NCBI GenBank assembly: GCA_002451175.1
Contig: DKBI01000080.1
Coordinates: 240 to 7,234, forward strand
Direction of reading: 5' to 3'
Length of the DNA: 6,995 bases
Origin: Betaproteobacteria bacterium UBA6904
GTDB taxonomy: Bacteria; Pseudomonadota; Gammaproteobacteria; Burkholderiales; SG8-39
Under the pieces are notes generated by a model, which saw only the letters and a list, made by a program, of their open reading frames with translations, was not told the origin of the DNA and ran no database searches. Below are positions 1 to 6,333 of the stretch, in pieces (position 1 is the stretch's first letter; every line of letters begins with the position of its first letter). A program made the translations under genes and the position numbers.

Positions 1-670
1 CGAGGACATCCTGCACGACCTGGGTGCGTTCTCGATGATGTCCTCCGACTCGCAGGCGATGGGCCGCGTCGGCGAGGTGATCCTGCGCACCTGGCAGACG
101 GCGCACAAGATGAAGGTGCAGCGCGGCGCGCTGGCGGGTGATCCGAAGACGCACGACAACGCGCGCGTCAAACGCTATGTCGCCAAGTACACGATCAATC
201 CGGCCATCGCGCACGGCATCGCGCATTGCGTCGGCTCGGTGGCGGAGGGCAAGCTCGCCGACCTGGTGCTGTGGAAGCCGGCGTTCTTCGGCGTGAAACC
301 GTTTCTCATCCTCAAGGGGGGCATGATCGCGGCGGCCGCGATGGGGGATCCGAACGCCTCGATCCCGACGCCGCAACCCGTGCACTACCGGCCGATGTTC
401 GGCGCCTTCGGCAAGGGCCTGCGCACGTCCGTCACGTTCGTCTCCGAGGCGGCGCTCGCCAATCCCGCGCTGCACAGTCTGGGACTGGCGCGGCCGCTCG
501 AGGCCGTGCGCAACACACGCGCCATCGGCAAGAAGGACATGGTGCACAACCACTACCGTCCGCGCATCGACGTCGATCCGGAAACCTATGTCGTGCGCGC
601 CGACGGCGAGTTGCTGGTCTGCGAGCCGGCAAGCGTCCTGCCGATGGCGCAGCGCTACTTTCTCTTCTGA
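1..670 (+). CDS. ureC: Urease alpha (catalytic) subunit UreC, C-terminal part, 5' end outside window
   Basis: This is the last 222 codons of the urease catalytic subunit, which hydrolyses urea to ammonia and carbamate at a carbamylated-lysine di-nickel centre in the cytoplasm. The reading frame is open from base 2 and ends at TGA 668-670. By alignment from memory with Klebsiella UreC (567 residues), the fragment starts near residue 345. The motif [13 protein letters not shown] contains the nickel-ligand aspartate (Asp360 in Klebsiella numbering), encoded at 47-49. Other family signatures follow: [53 protein letters not shown] and the terminal MAQRYFLF. The nickel-ligand histidines, the carbamylated lysine and the flap cysteine lie upstream and cannot be checked. 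No disruption is visible. The stop codon shares one base with the ureE start, so the two are probably translationally coupled. Confidence 0.97.
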   Translation, partial: EDILHDLGAFSMMSSDSQAMGRVGEVILRTWQTAHKMKVQRGALAGDPKTHDNARVKRYVAKYTINPAIAHGIAHCVGSVAEGKLADLVLWKPAFFGVKPFLILKGGMIAAAAMGDPNASIPTPQPVHYRPMFGAFGKGLRTSVTFVSEAALANPALHSLGLARPLEAVRNTRAIGKKDMVHNHYRPRIDVDPETYVVRADGELLVCEPASVLPMAQRYFLF

Positions 671-1251
671 TGCTCGAGATCCGCGCCAGGCTCAAGGTGC
701 CGCGCAACGCCTATGCCCTGAAGATCGGCGGCGCGCTACGGCTGCCATTCGATCTGCGGCAGAAGAGCCGCTTGCGCGCGCAACTCGAGTCGGGGGAGGA
801 GGTCGGCGTGATCCTGCCGCGTGGGGAGGTCCTGCGCGGCGGCGACCTCGTGGTGGCCTCTGACGGTCGCATCGTGGAGGTGATCGCGCAGCCTGAGCCG
901 CTGCTGCATGTCGAATGCGAGACGCCGGTGGCGCTCGCGCGGGCGGCCTATCACCTCGGTAACCGGCATGTGCCCGTGCAGGTTGGCGACGGGTTCATGC
1001 GCCTCGCGCCGGACCATGTGCTGGAGCAGATGCTCGTCGGACTCGGCGCCCGCGTGCAGCGGGTCGAGGCGCCGTTCGAGCCGGAGGCGGGCGCCTACGG
1101 CGCCGGGCACCGGCATGAGGAGATGGGGCACGGGGGACGGATCCACGACCATCACGCGGGTCACGCGCATCGCCATGAAGCGGATGGGGGCGGCGAGGCG
1201 GCGCACGACGATTGCGGCCATGCGCACGACCCGCATTCTCATGGCCATTGA
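670..1251 (+). CDS. ureE: Urease accessory nickel metallochaperone UreE with long His-rich tail
   Basis: UreE (193 aa) carries Ni(II) to the urease apoprotein, working with UreG. The ATG at 670 overlaps the ureC TGA (TGATG), and no Shine-Dalgarno is seen upstream, so the start is set by coupling. Residues about 1-75 form the N-terminal domain ([11 protein letters not shown]..., [28 protein letters not shown]). Residues about 76-143 form the metal-binding domain with the family motif [12 protein letters not shown]. His100 in GNRHVP corresponds to the dimer-interface nickel ligand His96 of Klebsiella UreE. The last 50 residues (144-193) are a low-complexity tail with 15 histidines, plus Asp, Glu and one Cys, ending HDPHSHGH. 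Such tails bind extra nickel and vary widely among species. This one is longer and more diffuse than the Klebsiella tail (10 His in the last 15 residues, from memory). Its coding sequence overlaps the ureF start by 11 bases. Confidence 0.95.
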   Translation: MLEIRARLKVPRNAYALKIGGALRLPFDLRQKSRLRAQLESGEEVGVILPRGEVLRGGDLVVASDGRIVEVIAQPEPLLHVECETPVALARAAYHLGNRHVPVQVGDGFMRLAPDHVLEQMLVGLGARVQRVEAPFEPEAGAYGAGHRHEEMGHGGRIHDHHAGHAHRHEADGGGEAAHDDCGHAHDPHSHGH

Positions 1252-1894
1252 AGCGCTCAGCCGCCTGCTGCAGCTCGCAAGTCCCGCGTTGCCGGTGGGC
1301 GCCTACAGCTATTCGGGCGGCCTCGAAGCCGCGGTCGAGGCGGGTGTGGTGCACGATGCGGCGAGCGCCGAGCGCTGGATCGCCGACGTGCTCGAGCACT
1401 CGGTCGCGCGCATGGAGGCGCCGGTGCTGCTGCGACTGATGCGGGCGTTCGCCGATGGCGCGCCGGCGCAGCTTTGGAACGATTGCTTTCTGGCCAGTCG
1501 CGAAACGGCGGAGCTGCGCGCGGAGACCGTGCAGATGGGTTACTCGCTCGCGCGCCTGTTGGGCGATCTTGGGCTCGGTGACAGCGGCGTCGAGCAACCT
1601 GCGTACCCCACGGCGTTTGCGTTCGCCGTGGCGTGCTGGCGAATCGAGCCTCGACAGGCGCTGGTGGCGTACCTGTGGTCGTGGCTCGAGAACCAGGTCA
1701 TGGCTGCGGTGAAGTGCGTGCCTCTGGGCCAGACCGACGGGCAACGCATTCTCTTGGCGCTGGGTGACCGGCTCCAGGGGATTGCCGAGCGCGCCGCACA
1801 CCTGGACGATGACGCGCTCGGCAGTTTTGCGCCCGGGCTTGCGGTGCTTTCGGCACGGCATGAGACGCAATACTCCAGGCTGTTTCGCTCATGA
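1241..1894 (+). CDS. ureF: Urease accessory protein UreF
   Basis: UreF (217 aa) joins UreD/UreH and UreG on apo-urease, where it is proposed to gate nickel and CO2 delivery and to control UreG GTP hydrolysis. The frame has the N-terminal signature [21 protein letters not shown] (residues 9-29) and ends with the characteristic [14 protein letters not shown], nearly identical to the Klebsiella protein as remembered. The length is close to the usual 220-230 residues and the protein is mainly helical. The start is uncertain. ATG 1241 gives [14 protein letters not shown], while the in-frame ATG at 1220 would add MRTTRIL. Neither has a clear Shine-Dalgarno, and both lie inside ureE, so translation is probably coupled to ureE. 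I prefer 1241 because it gives the smaller overlap and a conventional N-terminus. ureG begins 19 bases after the stop. Confidence 0.94.
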   Translation: MAIEALSRLLQLASPALPVGAYSYSGGLEAAVEAGVVHDAASAERWIADVLEHSVARMEAPVLLRLMRAFADGAPAQLWNDCFLASRETAELRAETVQMGYSLARLLGDLGLGDSGVEQPAYPTAFAFAVACWRIEPRQALVAYLWSWLENQVMAAVKCVPLGQTDGQRILLALGDRLQGIAERAAHLDDDALGSFAPGLAVLSARHETQYSRLFRS

Positions 1895-1913
1895 GCGGGC
1901 GGCGCTTCAGGAC

Positions 1914-2540
1914 ATGAGTGCACGGGCACCCGCGGCGGCATCGAACCCGCTGCGCATCGGCATCGGCGGCCCGGTCGGTTCCGGCAAGACCGCGCTGACA
2001 CTGGCGCTGTGCCGCGCGTTGCGCGAGCGGCTCAACATGGCCGTCGTGACGAACGACATCTACACCGAGGAGGACGCGCAATTTCTGGTGCGCAACGAGG
2101 CGCTCCCGCCCGATCGCATCATCGGCGTCGAGACGGGCGGCTGCCCGCACACGGCGATTCGCGAGGACGCGTCGATCAACCTCGAGGCGGTGGCGCGCCT
2201 CGATCGCCGCTTCCCGGGACTCGACCTGATACTCATCGAGTCGGGCGGCGACAATCTTGCGGCGACGTTCAGTCCGGAGCTGTCGGATCTGACGCTCTAC
2301 GTGATCGACGTGGCCGCGGGCGAGAAGATCCCGCGCAAGGGCGGCCCCGGCATCACCAAGTCGGATCTGCTCATCATCAACAAGATCGACCTCGCGCCGA
2401 TGGTGGGCGCGTCGCTCGAGGTCATGGCGCGCGACGCGACGCGGATGCGCGGCGCGCGGCCCTTCGTCTTCACCAACCTGCGGACCGGCCACGGTCTGGA
2501 TACCGTCATCGAGTTCATCGAGCGAGAGGGCATGCTATGA
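1914..2540 (+). CDS. ureG: Urease accessory GTPase UreG
   Basis: UreG (208 aa) is the SIMIBI-class GTPase that drives urease activation. It receives nickel from UreE and transfers it within the UreD-UreF-UreG complex. Visible motifs are the P-loop GPVGSGKT (residues 19-26), [10 protein letters not shown] (46-55), the nickel-binding CPH motif in [13 protein letters not shown] (Cys77 and His79), the Walker-B-like region with [10 protein letters not shown] (105-114), and the guanine-specificity motif NKID (156-159). The length matches the family. The start at 1914 is the only ATG close to the conserved [10 protein letters not shown] core and gives an 11-residue N-terminal extension. AGGA at 1909-1912 is too close to be a good ribosome binding site, so expression probably depends on readthrough from ureF. 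The stop overlaps the next gene's ATG (ATGA at 2537-2540). Confidence 0.97.
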   Translation: MSARAPAAASNPLRIGIGGPVGSGKTALTLALCRALRERLNMAVVTNDIYTEEDAQFLVRNEALPPDRIIGVETGGCPHTAIREDASINLEAVARLDRRFPGLDLILIESGGDNLAATFSPELSDLTLYVIDVAAGEKIPRKGGPGITKSDLLIINKIDLAPMVGASLEVMARDATRMRGARPFVFTNLRTGHGLDTVIEFIEREGML

Positions 2541-2773
2541 AGTATTGGGCGTTTCTGGCTTCAGGGTTCGCGGCAACGGCATGGGCGCATCCGCAGCACG
2601 GAAGCCCGGGCTGGCTGTCGGCGAGCATCAGCCACCTGCTGAGCGAGCCGGACCACCTGGCGTGGATTCTCGTACCCGCGCTCGTTGCCTGCGGGCTGGT
2701 GTGGCGGCGGTTCGGTCCCGCGCGCGCTCCGCGGGCGCAGGCCAGCGCATCGCCCGACCGGCGGCGCGCGTAG
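2537..2773 (+). CDS. Small secreted or membrane-anchored protein, HupE/UreJ-like N-terminal motif
   Basis: I do not recognise this 78-residue protein as a named family member. The ATG overlaps the ureG TGA by ATGA, which argues for a real, coupled gene. Residues 1-17 look like a signal peptide (Lys2, hydrophobic core, Ala-Trp-Ala cleavage site). Cleavage there would leave mature HPQHGSPGW. Residues 33-42 read [10 protein letters not shown]. Residues about 41-56 form one hydrophobic span, followed by Arg57-Arg58 and an Arg/Ala/Pro-rich tail, so the C-terminus is probably cytoplasmic. The spacing of His-Pro, Gly and Asp-His-Leu resembles the start of HupE/UreJ nickel permeases, which have about 190-200 residues and several spans (from memory). 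This could be a degenerate remnant, or a distinct small protein that binds metal in the periplasm. Position after ureG suggests a nickel or urease role, but that is inference. Confidence 0.7.
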   Translation: MKYWAFLASGFAATAWAHPQHGSPGWLSASISHLLSEPDHLAWILVPALVACGLVWRRFGPARAPRAQASASPDRRRA

Positions 2774-2785
2774 CGCAATCCGCGC

Positions 2786-2791
2786 GAGAGG
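2786..2791 (+). promoter_or_regulatory. Ribosome binding site fixing the GTG start of the glutaminase gene
   Basis: GAGAGG lies 8 bases before the GTG at 2800, within the 26-base gap after the small upstream gene. It decides the start: the reading frame stays open back to 2545, but the ATG codons there sit inside the preceding gene and would add sequence that does not belong to the glutaminase family. Confidence 0.6.
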
Positions 2792-2799
2792 CCCTCCCG

Positions 2800-4623
2800 G
2801 TGCAATCCCCGATCCAGGCGTATCTGGAAAACCTCCACCAGCGGCTCGCCGGACTGCACGGCGGGCGCGTCGCGAGCTACATCCCGGAACTGACGAAGGC
2901 CGACCCGAACTGGTTCGGCATCAGCCTGGTCACCATGGGCGGCGCCGCCTACTCGGTGGGCGAGGCACAGCAGCCTTTCACGATCCAGTCGATTTCCAAA
3001 CCCTTCGTGTACGCCACGGCTCTCGCGGACCGCGGCTGGGAATCGGTGGCGGGCAAGGTCGGCGTCGAGCCGAGCGGCGATGCGTTCAATTCGATCAGTC
3101 TCAACCCGCAGACGGGCGCGCCGCTCAATCCGATGATCAACGCGGGCGCGATTGCGACGACGAGCCTCGTCGCCGGCGCGACGCCCGAGGCGCAGTGGCA
3201 GCGCATCACCGGGTCGCTCGCGGCGTTCGTCGGCCGCGACATCGGCCTCGACGAGCCGGTCTACCGGTCCGAGAGCGAAACGGGTTTCCGCAACCGGGCG
3301 ATCGCCTGGATGCTGAAGAACTTCGGCATCATCGACGGCGAGCCGATGGCGTCGCTGGAGAACTATTTCCGGCAGTGCTCGGTGCTCGTCACCTGCGAGG
3401 ACCTGGCGTACATGGCGGCGACGCTGGCCAACGGCGGCGTGCACCCGCGCACCGGGCAGCGCGCGCTGGCCGCCGAGCACGTCGAGCGCGTGCTGAGCGT
3501 GATGGCGACCTGCGGCATGTACGACTACGCGGGCAGCTGGATGTACGAGATCGGCATGCCGGCGAAGAGCGGCGTCGGGGGCGGGATCATCGCGGTGCTC
3601 CCCGGGCGCTTCGGCATCGGCATCTTCTCGCCGCGCCTCGACGAAAAGGGCAACAGCGTGCGCGGCATCGAGGTGTGCAAGCGCCTGTCGCAGGATTTCG
3701 GCCTGCACGTGTTTTCCAAGGCCGGCGATCCGAGCCGCGCGCTGGGGCGGATCTACACGGGCGCGGAGGCGCCGTCGCGCCGGCGGCCGCCGCCGGAGAT
3801 GCGCGCCTATCTGGACCAGCACGCGCAGCGCATCAAGTACCTCTGCCTGCATGGGCTGCTCGCCGTGGACGGCGTCGAGTACGTCATCCGGCGCATGCAG
3901 GAGCTGGCGGCCGACACGCACAGCTTCATTCTCGACCTGCACCAGGTGGCGGGGATCACCGACAGCGCCGCGCGCCTGCTGAACCAGACCCGCCTCGGCT
4001 TCATGGAGGACGGCGTGGCGGTCGTGTGCTCGCGAGTCAACGACCGCGCGGCGATCCTCGATCCGCTGCGCAAGTCGGCGCGCCGCGGCGATCGCGGCTT
4101 TCTCAGCTTCGAGGACAACGACCTCGCGGTGGAATGGTGCGAGAACCGACTGTACGGCGAGGCGCACCGCGCGCCGGCGCGCCCGGCGCGGCTCGAGGAG
4201 TCGCCGTTGTTCCAGGGAACGCCGGAGCCCCTGCTGCAGCAGGTGGAGGCGCTCACCGCGGTGCAGACCTTCGCCTCCGGCGAGCGCATCCTCGAGACCG
4301 GGCAGCAGGGCGACGGGCGCTTCTACTTCATCGAGGCGGGGCAGGTCAGCATTCTCGTGCCGCTGCAGAATGGCGGCCATCTGCGCATCGCCTCGCTCGG
4401 GCCGGGCATGAATTTCGGCGAGATGGCGCTGCTCGGGCAGACCACGCGCAGCGCCTCGGTGCACGCCGACTCCGAGGTGCGCTGCCGCGTACTCGCGGTG
4501 GAGGATTTCAACCGCGTGTCCGACCGGTATCCCGCGCTGAAGATCACGCTGCTGGAGAATCTGGCGCGGGACATGGCCAACCGGCTGCGCGGCGCCAACC
4601 AGTGGATCGCGGCGCTCGCCTGA
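2800..4623 (+). CDS. glsA: Glutaminase A fused to STAS-like and cyclic-nucleotide-binding domains
   Basis: This 607-residue protein has three parts. Residues 1-305 are a complete serine-dependent glutaminase (glutamine to glutamate plus ammonia). The Ser-x-x-Lys motif is in QSISK (Ser64, Lys67). Residues matching the human enzyme's substrate site are present: Tyr27 in YIPEL, Asn114 in NPMINAGAI, Glu158 and Asn165 in SESETGFRN, Tyr189 in NYFRQCS, Tyr241 in CGMYD and Val259 in PAKSGVGGG. An Arg/Pro-rich linker (about 306-335) leads to a STAS-like domain (about 336-440) with FILDLHQVAGITDSAARLL. Residues about 468-600 form a cyclic-nucleotide-binding fold with RFYFIEAGQVSIL and the phosphate-binding cassette FGEMALLGQTTRSASV (Glu541, Arg550). 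There is no signal peptide, so it is probably cytoplasmic. Ordinary bacterial GlsA is about 310 residues, so the extra half is probably regulatory. GTG start, 26 bases after the preceding gene. Confidence 0.93.
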   Translation: MQSPIQAYLENLHQRLAGLHGGRVASYIPELTKADPNWFGISLVTMGGAAYSVGEAQQPFTIQSISKPFVYATALADRGWESVAGKVGVEPSGDAFNSISLNPQTGAPLNPMINAGAIATTSLVAGATPEAQWQRITGSLAAFVGRDIGLDEPVYRSESETGFRNRAIAWMLKNFGIIDGEPMASLENYFRQCSVLVTCEDLAYMAATLANGGVHPRTGQRALAAEHVERVLSVMATCGMYDYAGSWMYEIGMPAKSGVGGGIIAVLPGRFGIGIFSPRLDEKGNSVRGIEVCKRLSQDFGLHVFSKAGDPSRALGRIYTGAEAPSRRRPPPEMRAYLDQHAQRIKYLCLHGLLAVDGVEYVIRRMQELAADTHSFILDLHQVAGITDSAARLLNQTRLGFMEDGVAVVCSRVNDRAAILDPLRKSARRGDRGFLSFEDNDLAVEWCENRLYGEAHRAPARPARLEESPLFQGTPEPLLQQVEALTAVQTFASGERILETGQQGDGRFYFIEAGQVSILVPLQNGGHLRIASLGPGMNFGEMALLGQTTRSASVHADSEVRCRVLAVEDFNRVSDRYPALKITLLENLARDMANRLRGANQWIAALA

Positions 4624-4634
4624 GGGCACACCTT

Positions 4635-4643
4635 TGATACACT
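4635..4643 (+). promoter_or_regulatory. Possible extended -10 promoter for the TRAP operon
   Basis: TGATACACT matches the extended -10 pattern TGnTAnnnT, with 4 of 6 bases of the TATAAT box. It lies in the 52-base gap between the glutaminase and dctP genes, the most AT-rich stretch nearby. No -35 element is visible at the usual distance, which falls in the glutaminase 3' end. Initiation would fall near 4650 and leave a short leader before the ribosome binding site. This is a weak single-motif match. Confidence 0.3.
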
Positions 4644-4657
4644 GACCGCTTCTTTCT

Positions 4658-4667
4658 GGAGGGGGAG
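4658..4667 (+). promoter_or_regulatory. Double Shine-Dalgarno before dctP
   Basis: GGAGGGGGAG contains two staggered Shine-Dalgarno cores. GGAG at 4664-4667 is 8 bases from the dctP ATG at 4676, which supports that start. GGAGG at 4658-4662 is 5 bases from another ATG at 4668 that opens a three-codon frame (ATG CCG TCA TGA) whose stop overlaps the dctP start. It is the strongest ribosome binding site in the window. Confidence 0.7.
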
Positions 4668-4675
4668 ATGCCGTC

Positions 4676-5695
4676 ATGAATCGCACGAGCTGGTGTGTGG
4701 GTACGGTGGTTGCCGCGGCGTTCGCGCTGCCGGCGCAGGCGCAAACGACGTTGACCATGTCGTCCTGGGTGCCGCCCAGCCATCCGCTGACCAAGGGCTT
4801 TCTGCAGGGTTGGGCCAACGAAGCGGAAAAGGTGACCGGCGGGCGCGTGCGATTCCAGATGCTCCCCAAGGCGCCGGTCGCGCCGCCGGGAACGTTCGAC
4901 GCGGTGCGCGACGGGCAGGTGGACCTGTCCTACGTCACGGCGAGCTATACGCCGGCGCGGCACACGCTCACCAAGCTCGGCGAGCTGCCGGGCGGCGGCG
5001 CCACGGCGACGATCAACTCCGTGGCCTACTCGCGCATCCACTGGAAGCACCTGAACGCCGCGGGGGAGTACAACGGCGTGCATCTGCTCGGCGTGTTCAG
5101 CCACGGCCCGGGCCAGATCTTCAACACCAAGCACGAAGTCGCCAAGGTCGCCGACCTGTCGGGGCTGAAGATCCGCACGGGGGGCGGCATCGCCGCCGAC
5201 ATGGGCAAGGTGCTCGGCGCGACGATGCTGTTCAAGCCGGCGCCGGAGTCCTACGAGATCCTCAAGACGGGCGTCGCCGATGGCCTGTTCTTCCCGCTGG
5301 AGTCGCCGGCCTCGTTCAAGCTGGAGAAGCTCATCAAGTTCGCGACGATCTTCCCGGGCGGCTTCTACGGCTCCACCTTCGGCTTCTTCATGAACCCCGG
5401 AAAATGGGACAAGCTGCCGAAGCAGGACCAGGACGCGCTGAAGAAGATCTCGGGCGAGTGGGTGGCGCGGTTCGCCGGCGGCGTCTGGGACGAGGCGGAC
5501 AAGGTCGGCTTGGACCTGATCAAGAAATCCGGCGTGAAGATCACCAATGCCAGCCCGGCCTTCGTGAAGGACGTCATGACGAAGGCCGACCCGGTGATCG
5601 AGGACTGGGTCGCGCAGGCGAATGCGAAGGGCATCGACGGCCCGAAGGTGCTGGCCGAGTTCCGCGCGGAAGTGAAAAAGCTGGCGGGCAAGTAA
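4676..5695 (+). CDS. dctP: TRAP transporter periplasmic substrate-binding protein (DctP family)
   Basis: This 339-residue protein is the extracytoplasmic binding component of a TRAP transporter, which captures a substrate, usually an organic acid, and hands it to the membrane permease. Residues 1-22 are a signal peptide (Arg3, hydrophobic stretch, cleavage after AQA), giving a mature start at QTTLTMSSW. Family features include SSWVPPSHPLTKGF, FDAVRDGQVDLSYV, HGPGQIFNTKHEV and LSGLKIRTGGG. Arg167 in the last is at the position of the arginine that binds the substrate carboxylate in SiaP/DctP proteins. The length is typical and no lipobox is seen. It is followed by dctQ and dctM, the normal gene set. 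The substrate cannot be read from the sequence, and the symbol denotes the family rather than proven C4-dicarboxylate specificity. A strong ribosome binding site and possible promoter upstream suggest it opens its own transcription unit. Confidence 0.92.
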   Translation: MNRTSWCVGTVVAAAFALPAQAQTTLTMSSWVPPSHPLTKGFLQGWANEAEKVTGGRVRFQMLPKAPVAPPGTFDAVRDGQVDLSYVTASYTPARHTLTKLGELPGGGATATINSVAYSRIHWKHLNAAGEYNGVHLLGVFSHGPGQIFNTKHEVAKVADLSGLKIRTGGGIAADMGKVLGATMLFKPAPESYEILKTGVADGLFFPLESPASFKLEKLIKFATIFPGGFYGSTFGFFMNPGKWDKLPKQDQDALKKISGEWVARFAGGVWDEADKVGLDLIKKSGVKITNASPAFVKDVMTKADPVIEDWVAQANAKGIDGPKVLAEFRAEVKKLAGK

Positions 5696-5702
5696 GCGAA
5701 GT

Positions 5703-5755
5703 GCGCGCCGCGGCCGCGGGCCGGTTCGCGCCGGCACCGGCCGCGCGGTGCGCGC
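5703..5755 (+). repeat. GC-rich inverted repeat between dctP and dctQ
   Basis: GGCCGGT (5719-5725) and ACCGGCC (5736-5742) form a perfect 7-bp stem around a 10-base loop. The flanks 5703-5713 and 5743-5755 can extend it imperfectly (GCGCGC...GCGCGC). There is no T-run after it, so it is not a standard intrinsic terminator. It lies between the highly expressed type of gene (binding protein) and the membrane-subunit genes. There a hairpin could protect dctP mRNA from 3' decay or reduce readthrough, which is an inference. The rest of the 103-base gap (5696-5798) holds no other recognised element. Confidence 0.5.
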
Positions 5756-5798
5756 GGCGATCGCGACCCGCCTGCAGCGTCGGTTTCTTCCTGGCCAC

Positions 5799-6314
5799 AT
5801 GACCCGACGGGCTTCCCGACTCGCGCGCATCGCGTACCGCATCGACGCCGTGCTCGGCTTCGCGGCCTGCGTGATCCTGTTCGCCATGATGGCGCTGACG
5901 TTCGTCGACGTCGTGGCGCGCTACCTGGCCAATCATTCCATCCCGGGCGGCTTCGAGATCACGGAGTTGCTCATGGCGGTGCTGATCTTCGCCGGGCTGC
6001 CGCTCGTCTCGCGCCGCGGCGAGCACGTCACCGTGGATCTCATCGACCATTTCATCGGCGCGCGCGCGCGCCGCGTCCAGGGCATGCTCGTGGAGCTGCT
6101 GTCGGGCGTGCTGCTGCTCGCGCTGAGCGCGCTGCTGTGGGACAAGGCGCAGCAGACCGGCGGGTACGGCGACACGACGACGGTGCTGCAGATACCGCTG
6201 ACGCCCTTCGTCTACGTGATGATGGCGTTCGTGCTGCTGGCCGGGTTCGTGCACGTCATCCGGGCGTTCACGCCGGCAATTCTCGGCAACCCGGGCGAGG
6301 ATCGCTCGGTTTGA
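5799..6314 (+). CDS. dctQ: TRAP transporter small membrane subunit (DctQ family)
   Basis: This 171-residue protein is the four-helix membrane subunit that partners the large permease in sodium-driven TRAP transporters. Hydrophobic spans lie at about 16-38, 52-71, 94-114 and 135-156. Family motifs are TFVDVVARYL, GGFEITELLMAVLIFAGLPLVSRRGEHVTVDLIDHF and a final span PLTPFVYVMMAFVLLAGFVHV. The start is uncertain. ATG 5799 gives a typical short Arg-rich N-terminus (MTRRASRLARIAYRIDAVLG) but has no good Shine-Dalgarno. An in-frame GTG at 5748 would give 188 residues, but it lies inside the inverted repeat and adds a basic segment not expected in this family. The stop is 19 bases before the dctM start. 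Confidence 0.9.
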   Translation: MTRRASRLARIAYRIDAVLGFAACVILFAMMALTFVDVVARYLANHSIPGGFEITELLMAVLIFAGLPLVSRRGEHVTVDLIDHFIGARARRVQGMLVELLSGVLLLALSALLWDKAQQTGGYGDTTTVLQIPLTPFVYVMMAFVLLAGFVHVIRAFTPAILGNPGEDRSV

Positions 6315-6333
6315 GCGGCGGAGCGGAGCGCGC

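Noticed and set aside
226..669. Longer UreE starting upstream within ureC
   Set aside because: The extra sequence is the out-of-frame shadow of ureC. UreE homology starts at [11 protein letters not shown], encoded from 670.
908..1894. Possible UreE-UreF fusion or much longer UreF, because the ureF frame is open back to 908
   Set aside because: The upstream part translates to an Arg/Ser/Thr-rich shadow of ureE. The UreF family start and length fit 1241 or 1220, and the real UreE lies in another frame.
2545..2799. N-terminal extension of the glutaminase using the ATG at 2545
   Set aside because: It would lie over the small gene after ureG and encodes Arg/Ala-rich sequence unlike glutaminase. 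The GTG at 2800 has a well-placed GAGAGG and gives the normal family N-terminus.
4624..4675. Sigma-54 promoter or intrinsic terminator in the glutaminase-dctP gap
   Set aside because: No GG-N10-GC element with the expected flanks and no GC stem followed by a T-run were found. Only a weak extended -10 candidate remains.
2515..4869. Long open frame on the minus strand (784 codons) opposite the glutaminase gene
   Set aside because: Its product is Arg/His/Ala/Leu-rich with no recognisable domain, and it mirrors a gene with a clear enzyme and regulatory domains. In very GC-rich coding DNA, antisense stops are rare and such shadows are expected.
6058..6074. Alternating GC run as a repeat or Z-DNA element
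   Set aside because: It sits in dctQ codons for the Arg/Ala-rich cytoplasmic loop and is explained by codon use in high-GC DNA.
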